A DNA stretch of 64,000 bases from Listeria immobilis (GTDB taxonomy: Bacteria > Bacillota > Bacilli > Lactobacillales > Listeriaceae): positions 124,001 to 188,000 of the forward strand of contig NZ_JAASTZ010000002.1 in assembly GCF_014322765.1 (NCBI RefSeq), given 5' to 3'. Shown here piece after piece: positions 56,386-64,000 of the stretch (position 1 is its first letter; every line of letters starts with the position of its first letter). The translations under genes and the position numbers were made by a program. The notes under the pieces were generated by a model. The model had not been told where the DNA came from. It made no database searches and was given only the letters and a program-made list of their open reading frames with translations.

Positions 56386-56778
56386 GTGGATATAGTAACG
56401 AATAAAATTATCGTAGAAAAATATAACTTTGAAACAATTTTGGAAGAAAATGGACAAATCGAAAATAAAATTGAATTAGAAGTCCATGAAGTAGAACCAA
56501 TTGGTGGAAACGATGAACTAATGGCGAAAGGGAAAATTTTTAAGATAACTATTCCTTTTGTATTAGTACTTGAAAAGTTTCGGATAGATGGTAGAATCAG
56601 CCGTATTGTCCAAGTGAAAGATTATTTTGGTCAGTTTTCAGATTTAGCTATTCCAGATGTAGAAGGATTATCTAACCCATTAATTGATTATATCAAGCGC
56701 TTAACGTACGATGTGACGGAAATTGCGTTTGATGAGCCAGGGATTAGTCTTGATTTTAACGCTAATCATAAGAGCTAG
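56386..56778 (+). CDS. Unrecognised 130-aa protein
   Basis: Starts at GTG 56386 after GAGGTG. A soluble, mostly beta protein (MDIVTNKIIVEKYNFETILEENG…), with an acidic C-terminus resembling DUF1149-type proteins of Firmicutes; that family link is uncertain. 12 bases upstream of the NusG-II protein gene. Confidence 0.78.
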   Translation: MDIVTNKIIVEKYNFETILEENGQIENKIELEVHEVEPIGGNDELMAKGKIFKITIPFVLVLEKFRIDGRISRIVQVKDYFGQFSDLAIPDVEGLSNPLIDYIKRLTYDVTEIAFDEPGISLDFNANHKS

Positions 56779-56790
56779 TTAGGAGAGGAA

Positions 56791-57213
56791 ATGCGTCAAT
56801 ATATGAAAATGGTTCGCCCATTTGATGTTATTATTATCACTATACTAATATTGGGCTCATTTTTACCATTAATACTTTTTACTGCTGCTGAAGCAAAGAC
56901 GGCTAGCGATGAAGTTATTGCGATTGTTTCGCAAGACGGAAAAGTTATTCGGAAGATCACATTAACAGGTCATAAAGGAAACGAACAATTTACCATTAAG
57001 GGAAAAGGCGCTCAGTATAATTTGATGGAAGTGGACGATGAACGAATCCGAATTAAAGAGGATAACAGTCCCGATCAAGTTGGTGTGATGATGGGCTGGA
57101 AATCCAAACCTGGGGATACAATTGTTTGTTTACCGCATAAAGTTTTTGTGGAAATTAAATCAACAGCTAAAGAAAGTAACGATCCAGATACGGATTTAAT
57201 TGTACCAAATTAG
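56791..57213 (+). CDS. NusG domain II-containing membrane protein
   Basis: A 140-aa protein: an N-terminal span (~12-35) followed by a NusG_II-like beta domain outside the membrane (VIAIVSQDGKVIRKITLTG; DQVGVMMGWKSKPGDTIVCLPHKVFVEI). Such proteins are often near polyprenyl synthase/ApbE-type genes, suggesting a role in extracellular redox, but the usual Cys before the GW motif is Val here. AGGAGAGG upstream. Confidence 0.87.
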   Translation: MRQYMKMVRPFDVIIITILILGSFLPLILFTAAEAKTASDEVIAIVSQDGKVIRKITLTGHKGNEQFTIKGKGAQYNLMEVDDERIRIKEDNSPDQVGVMMGWKSKPGDTIVCLPHKVFVEIKSTAKESNDPDTDLIVPN

Positions 57214-57235
57214 GAAAATCCTTTTAGCTAAGGGA

Positions 57236-57277
57236 ACAAAAGCCCCGTGATCTCAAATAGAAATCACGGGGCTTTTG
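57236..57277. terminator. Bidirectional terminator between NusG-II and rph
   Basis: AAAAGCCCCGTGAT and ATCACGGGGCTTTT pair perfectly with a 14-base loop; A and T runs on both sides suit both convergent genes. Confidence 0.92.
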
Positions 57278-57278
57278 G

Positions 57279-59879
<2,601 letters not shown>

Positions 59880-60060
59880 TTAATCTCCTCCAATTCTTTT
59901 GAAAAATAATTCTTGACTAAAATAGACTCCACAAGGTATAATTAAAATAGGGATTACTTTAGACAAAAATAATAATTCGTATACATCTAACTAAATTTAC
60001 CATAAATAGCGCTATTTTTCAATAATAAATGTAGATAAAAAGCCAAAATTCTTTAAATAG
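59880..60060 (-). promoter_or_regulatory. Promoter region of rph
   Basis: On the minus strand, TTGTCT is followed by 17 bases and AATTAT/ATACCT around 59945-59975, a modest promoter. I looked for a rifamycin-associated element (conserved GC-rich inverted repeat near -35) and could not see a clear one. Confidence 0.4.
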
Positions 60061-60079
60061 AATTTTGGCTTTTGTTTTA

Positions 60080-60982
60080 TTATTGTTCAAATTTGCATAA
60101 TGTTAGGCCACGAGACTGAGCGTCGGATACGGTTACGGCAGTTTCACCATTGGAATTATTTAAACCGCGACAATTTTGATCATAATGGTATCTTTTGCCG
60201 TGTTCGGTAATATAAACCATCTGTCCTTGTTCGTTACTAGTATCTGGCTTTGCGGCAGCTCTTTCAGCAGCGACACGTTTATCCTCTGCCGCTTTTTTCT
60301 CTGCTGCTATTTTTGCGGCTTCTTCGGCAGCTTTCTTATCGGCAGCTATTTTTGCTTCCGCTGCACGCTTCTCTTCTGCAATACGCTGTTGTTCTTCCGC
60401 TGCAATACGCTCTTTCTCAATTCGTTCATTTTCGGCTTTTTCAGCAGCGATACGTTCTTCCTCTGCTTTAGCAGCAAGCTTCGTTTCATAACCTTCACTT
60501 ACTTCCAAAGAAAGAGTCTGTTCTTTGGTTTTGCCATCAATAGTAATTGAAAGTAGGGCTTCACTTGGGTGGTCAAATTCGTTAAGTGAAATACTAAATG
60601 CCCCTTTATCATCTGCTGTGGTGCTAGATTCTGGGCTATCTTCTAAAACAAGTTTAACTTCTGCTCCAGGGTTCGTTTTTCCTTCAATAACGATTGTACC
60701 ATTATCATCTGTTGTAAATGATTTTTCTGCTTTTAAAAGTGTTTTTACAGCTTCTTTTTTTGTTTTTTCTGATTTCGTTTTTTCCTCTTGTTTTGGTTTC
60801 TCGGTCGCGGCTTCATCTTCTGCGCTTGGAATAATTCCTACCCCAATAATAATTGCTAAAATAGAACTAAGTATAACAATTTGTGTTTTTTTACGCGGCC
60901 AAATTCCTCTTTTAGAACGTCTAATCCCAAATATTAGTACACCTATCCCTGCTAAAAACAGCAATGTTCCTAATCCCGTCAT
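60080..60982 (-). CDS. Membrane protein with coiled-coil and C-terminal Excalibur/Ada-like metal-binding motif
   Basis: A 300-aa protein: two N-terminal spans (~1-22, ~33-52), a Glu/Lys-rich stalk, an Ig-like big domain (~95-180, FTTDDNGTIVIEGKTNPGAEV), a long helical coiled-coil (~185-250, repeated AAEEKRAAE-like blocks), and a C-terminal motif (YHYDQNCRGLNNSNGETAV…GLTLCKFEQ) with His, Cys-x3-L and Cys typical of a secreted metal-binding cap. Start at ATG 60982 after GGGAGAGGGAGA. Cell-surface scaffold or sensor, function unknown. Confidence 0.82.
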   Translation of the reverse strand: MTGLGTLLFLAGIGVLIFGIRRSKRGIWPRKKTQIVILSSILAIIIGVGIIPSAEDEAATEKPKQEEKTKSEKTKKEAVKTLLKAEKSFTTDDNGTIVIEGKTNPGAEVKLVLEDSPESSTTADDKGAFSISLNEFDHPSEALLSITIDGKTKEQTLSLEVSEGYETKLAAKAEEERIAAEKAENERIEKERIAAEEQQRIAEEKRAAEAKIAADKKAAEEAAKIAAEKKAAEDKRVAAERAAAKPDTSNEQGQMVYITEHGKRYHYDQNCRGLNNSNGETAVTVSDAQSRGLTLCKFEQ

Positions 60983-61068
60983 ATTAATCTCCCTCTCCCT
61001 TTTTTGTCTATCATATTCATTATAGTATGATTGCTCATTAATACACAAGATAAACCGGAAATAAATAC

Positions 61069-61314
61069 TTAATTTTTTATACGTTCAGCTAATGAACTGA
61101 ATAAAATGCCACAGAAAAGTGTGAAAATAATAAAAATAGTTACAGATTTTAACCATAGTTCACTAGAAAAAAAGCTACTATTTATAGAAAAAAAGGATAG
61201 AACAGGACCGATAAAGGCAAAAAGAAAGGTGATGGGAATAGAGCGAAAGGCGGATTTAGCAATATATTTAAAGGTTTTTTCGATAGTAATCTTCCTCTCT
61301 TTTAAAGTTTCCAA
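61069..61314 (-). CDS. Small two-span membrane protein
   Basis: An 81-aa membrane protein with spans at ~22-40 and ~52-72. The start is uncertain: TTG 61314 lacks a ribosome site; GAGAGG within the N-terminal codons suggests a start further in. Immediately downstream of its stop begins the region upstream of the 300-aa protein. Unknown function. Confidence 0.6.
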   Translation of the reverse strand: METLKERKITIEKTFKYIAKSAFRSIPITFLFAFIGPVLSFFSINSSFFSSELWLKSVTIFIIFTLFCGILFSSLAERIKN

Positions 61315-61415
61315 AAGAAGTATACTATAAAAAGTTCCAAAATAGTACTCTCTTGAATATTCTTCACGATTGCTTTATCATAAAGAAAAGATAAGTGTTT
61401 TGGAGGTGTGGAAAT

Positions 61416-61595
61416 ATGACAAAACCAATAGAGGAATGGAGCGCTAAAGCGGAAAAAGCTGCTCGGAAAACTGGTGAAGTTGCAGGGACAGTTGCAAAAG
61501 TATCTGTTTATGGTTCCATTTGGGCTGTAAAAGCTGGTGTCCACAAATCTCGGACATTTGTACAAGGATTCAAAAACGGTTGGTCTGGTAAATAA
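61416..61595 (+). CDS. Small unrecognised 59-aa protein
   Basis: ATG 61416 follows TGGAGGTGTGG. Ala/Lys-rich helical N-terminal part ([21 protein letters not shown]), then a weakly hydrophobic middle, and a basic end. 26 bases upstream of the ZIP transporter start. Function unknown; may be a small membrane-associated partner. Confidence 0.75.
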   Translation: MTKPIEEWSAKAEKAARKTGEVAGTVAKVSVYGSIWAVKAGVHKSRTFVQGFKNGWSGK

Positions 61596-61621
61596 AACCA
61601 TGGGAAAAGGGAGAAAGTGAA

Positions 61622-62431
61622 TTGTTAAATTACTTATCATCATTAAACCCAGTACTGCTGGCGCTACTTGCTGGTATCTTTACGTGGGCATGTACTGCGG
61701 CTGGAGCATCATTAGTATTTTTCTTCAAAAATCTTAATAAAAAATGGGGCAATGTGATGCTTGGATTTGCTGCTGGTGTTATGCTGGCTGCTAGTTTTTG
61801 GTCACTTCTTGCACCTGCAATAGAAATGAGTGCTGATTGGGGTAAGTTTTCTTTTGTACCAGCGCTGATTGGGTTTCTATTAGGTGGTATTTTCTTGCGT
61901 GTTATTGATAGGATTATTCCACATTTACATTTTGGCTTTCCAGAACAATCAAAAGAGGGACCGAAAACATCTCTTAGAAAAAGTATTTTATTAGTTTTAT
62001 CCATTACTATTCATAACATTCCAGAAGGTGCAGCAGTTGGTGTAGCTTTTGGGGCAGTGATAACAGGAGATACGGAAACATTAATTACAGCAATTGTGTT
62101 AGCGCTTGGTATTGGTATTCAAAACTTCCCTGAAGGTGCGGCTGTTTCGATTCCACTGCGCGGAGAAGGATTATCTCGCGGGAAAAGTTTTTGGTATGGA
62201 CAATTGTCAGCGGTAGTCGAACCGATTTTTGCTGTCATTGGAGCAGTGTTAGTGGTTTTTGTAACACCTATTTTACCATATGCACTTGCATTTGCAGCTG
62301 GGGCGATGATTTTTGTTATCGTAGAGGAATTAATACCTGAATCTCAAGTAGAAGGTTCGGCCGATTTAGCAACCGCGGCGACAATGGCAGGATTTGCTGT
62401 GATGATGATCTTAGACGTAGCACTTGGATAG
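61622..62431 (+). CDS. ZIP-family metal transporter (ZupT-like)
   Basis: A 269-aa ZIP transporter with 8 membrane spans; the metal-binding motifs are visible in TM4 and TM5: [14 protein letters not shown] and [16 protein letters not shown] 61622 is the start, with GGGAGAAAG eight bases upstream. Likely imports zinc or another divalent metal. Coupled to the 59-aa protein. Confidence 0.93.
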   Translation: MLNYLSSLNPVLLALLAGIFTWACTAAGASLVFFFKNLNKKWGNVMLGFAAGVMLAASFWSLLAPAIEMSADWGKFSFVPALIGFLLGGIFLRVIDRIIPHLHFGFPEQSKEGPKTSLRKSILLVLSITIHNIPEGAAVGVAFGAVITGDTETLITAIVLALGIGIQNFPEGAAVSIPLRGEGLSRGKSFWYGQLSAVVEPIFAVIGAVLVVFVTPILPYALAFAAGAMIFVIVEELIPESQVEGSADLATAATMAGFAVMMILDVALG

Positions 62432-62452
62432 AATTTATCTAAGTGTTTTTTT
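62421..62452 (+). terminator. Terminator overlapping the end of the ZIP gene
   Basis: CACTTGGAT and ATCTAAGTG (one G-T pair) form a stem overlapping the stop codon, followed by seven Ts. Confidence 0.7.
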
Positions 62453-62468
62453 ATGACTAAATTTATAT

Positions 62469-62596
62469 TTGCGGATTAAGCGTATTTAATGTAAAATCAA
62501 TAGTGAAACATTTCACAATAAGCTAGTTTTCAGGTATATTCCTGTGACTATACATTCGACACGGAAAAAAGCTCCCACTTTATCCGTGTCTTTTTT
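62469..62596 (+). ncRNA. Candidate small RNA between the ZIP gene and pgdA
   Basis: A promoter TTGCGG (62469-62474) – 17 bases – TAAAAT (62492-62497) would start a transcript near 62504 and end at a strong terminator, GACACGGA (62558-62565) / TCCGTGTC (62583-62590) plus six Ts. The ~90-nt product would hold GTGAAACATTTCAC near its 5' end and a C-rich loop GCTCCCAC that could pair with ribosome binding sites. No reading frame of note inside. Alternatively the terminator is a leader attenuator of pgdA. Confidence 0.55.
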
Positions 62597-62691
62597 GGTA
62601 CTTTTAGCCTATTTTTAAACGATTATTTTTTACTGTATAATTGTCATATAAGAAAAGCTGGGGAAGGCGATTCTTAGATGAGGTGTCTACT

Positions 62692-64000
62692 GTGCGAATC
62701 AGATGGTTTAGATTATCAGTAGCAGCTATTTTCCTTATTATTATACTTGTAGTTGGAATGAAAGAATTTCAAAAATATCAATTTACAAAGTCTCGTAATA
62801 AAGTAATAGCGCAAATGGATAAGCTAATGGCAGAAAAAAATGGCAGTGAATTTCGCCGTTTGGAAAAGGTGAAAGATGGAGTCGAAATAATTTCTTATAT
62901 TCCTAAAACTGCTACAAAAGAAGATAACAAAACTATTCAAAATGAAGTGAATGAAGCCATCGACAAAGCGCAACTTGAAAAGGCAGAAATTATTTTTTAT
63001 ACTTTTCAAAAGCGGAAATTGGTTAAAAACGCAGTATCTTATAAAGTGGAGCAATATGAGTATGTTAAAGAAGGTCAAACAAAACTATCGCTCCAAAACG
63101 AAAAAGATATATGCAAAAATTTAGTAACGGATGCTGAAACAGGCAACTTACTAACACTTGAAAATGTTCTACAAAAGAGTGATGAAACAAAAGTAAAAAT
63201 CAAAACAGCTGTAGAGCAAGAACTTATTAAATCAGGGGACATTCCTTTAAAAGACATTGGGGTTTTAGGGGAAGTTAAGAGTATAGCTAAATGGACAGAT
63301 ACAAATTTTGGGCTAACGGATACAGAATTAATTTTACCGATTGAAGTACCTGGATATTTAAAAATTAAAAAGGTTAATTTAAAATTAGCTGATATTGCGG
63401 ATTTGGTCAATAAACGTTATTTACCAGCTGATATTAAAGTTCCGGCTACACCAAAAGCAAAAGCAGGCAAAAAAATTGCGCTTACTTTTGACGATGGTCC
63501 AAGTGCTTCAGTAACACCTAAAGTACTTGAAACATTGAAACGCAATAAGGTTAAAGCAACTTTCTTTGTACTCGGCTCCCAAGCGTTACAAAATCCGGGA
63601 TTAGTAAAACGTGAATTAAATGACGGTCACCAAGTTGGAAGTCATTCATGGGATCATCCACAACTTACAAAGCTCTCTAAAAAAGAAGTGTATGATCAAG
63701 TTTTGAAAACGCAAAAAGTCATTTTTGATCAAACTGGGTATTTTCCAACAACAGTCCGCCCGCCTTATGGTGCGGTAAACAAAGAAGTAGCCGAAGAAAT
63801 GGGTCTTCCGATAATTCAGTGGTCAGTTGATACAGAAGATTGGAAGAACAAAAACCCGAAAATTATCACATCAAAAATCATGGCAAGTGCTTCAGATGGT
63901 GCGATTGTGTTAATGCACGATATTCATTCAACGACAGAAGCGAGTCTTGATAAAACCATCAAACTGCTAAAAAAACAAGGTTATCAATTTGTCACTATTA
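62692..64000 (+). CDS. pgdA: Peptidoglycan N-acetylglucosamine deacetylase PgdA (3' end outside window)
   Basis: The first 436 residues are visible. GTG 62692 follows GAGGTG; the frame begins with a membrane anchor (~5-25), then ~200 residues of unclassified extracellular domain, and the NodB catalytic domain (~260 onward) with TFDDGPS (Asp267-268), SHSWDHP (H-x3-H), and RPPYGAV. The final residues (LMHDIHSTTE) match the last motif. PgdA makes the wall lysozyme-resistant in Listeria. Expected full length ~466 aa, so only the last ~30 residues are lost. Confidence 0.94.
   Translation, partial: MRIRWFRLSVAAIFLIIILVVGMKEFQKYQFTKSRNKVIAQMDKLMAEKNGSEFRRLEKVKDGVEIISYIPKTATKEDNKTIQNEVNEAIDKAQLEKAEIIFYTFQKRKLVKNAVSYKVEQYEYVKEGQTKLSLQNEKDICKNLVTDAETGNLLTLENVLQKSDETKVKIKTAVEQELIKSGDIPLKDIGVLGEVKSIAKWTDTNFGLTDTELILPIEVPGYLKIKKVNLKLADIADLVNKRYLPADIKVPATPKAKAGKKIALTFDDGPSASVTPKVLETLKRNKVKATFFVLGSQALQNPGLVKRELNDGHQVGSHSWDHPQLTKLSKKEVYDQVLKTQKVIFDQTGYFPTTVRPPYGAVNKEVAEEMGLPIIQWSVDTEDWKNKNPKIITSKIMASASDGAIVLMHDIHSTTEASLDKTIKLLKKQGYQFVTI

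Noticed and set aside
59880-60060. Rifamycin-associated element upstream of rph
   Set aside because: Looked for a conserved GC-rich inverted repeat near the promoter; the sequence is AT-rich without it.

Overview
The window looks like a chromosomal segment of a low-GC Gram-positive bacterium, almost certainly Listeria (sensu stricto, the L. monocytogenes/L. innocua group). This rests on the gene order (gol/dha glycerol operon, acyl-CoA ligase, secreted fumarate reductase, YebC, PhnA, GntR plus cellobiose PTS, ung, NfeD/FloA, P60-like hydrolase, proC, Pit transporter, rifampin phosphotransferase, ZIP transporter, PgdA), on AT-rich codon use, and on strong AGGAGG ribosome binding sites. Species is not claimed: several blocks I would expect from L. 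monocytogenes EGD-e are missing or replaced. No tRNA, rRNA, CRISPR array, prophage or transposase was seen.

Layout. 1-3841: minus-strand PEP-dependent dihydroxyacetone kinase operon (dhaM, two paralogous membrane proteins, dhaK, dhaL) with a divergent DeoR-type repressor. 4026-8462: beta-glucoside PTS island (bglG antiterminator, BglP-type IIBCA, phospho-beta-glucosidase) with two RAT/terminator switches. 8463-20644: surface-protein and polymorphic-toxin region. It holds an LPXTG MucBP protein, a giant WapA/RHS protein split by one in-frame stop, small membrane proteins, an 184-aa two-repeat protein, and decayed second copies of these parts. 20645-25184: acyl-CoA ligase, flavinylatable fumarate reductase lipoprotein and a Gfo/Idh oxidoreductase. 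25376-28904: three-gene operon with a short HscC-like Hsp70 and a membrane J-domain partner. 29018-32636: fructose-type PTS, class II aldolase and DeoR regulator. 32644-36082: peptidase E, WYL regulator, Nudix, YebC, PhnA. 36084-40044: GntR repressor divergent from a GH1 glucosidase and cellobiose IIC/IIB. 40135-45537: small regulators and membrane proteins, an LtrA remnant and ung. 45627-47388: NfeD-FloA membrane microdomain operon.

47437-49637: ECF sigma factor, RsiV-like anti-sigma and polysaccharide deacetylase, a likely lysozyme-response module. 49857-57213: Crp/Fnr regulator, P60-like hydrolase, GNAT, ProC, SRPBCC, membrane proteins, PiT, VOC and NusG-II proteins. 57279-64000: rifampin phosphotransferase, envelope proteins, ZIP metal transporter, a candidate small RNA, and pgdA running off the window end.

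How the genes work together. Much of the window is sugar and glycerol uptake under dedicated repressors or antiterminators, alternating with cell-envelope functions. The most unusual parts are the toxin graveyard (10.6-20.6 kb), the Hsp70/J-protein operon (25.4-28.9 kb) and the ECF sigma/deacetylase operon (47.4-49.7 kb). Locus comparisons with EGD-e are from memory and were not checked by alignment.
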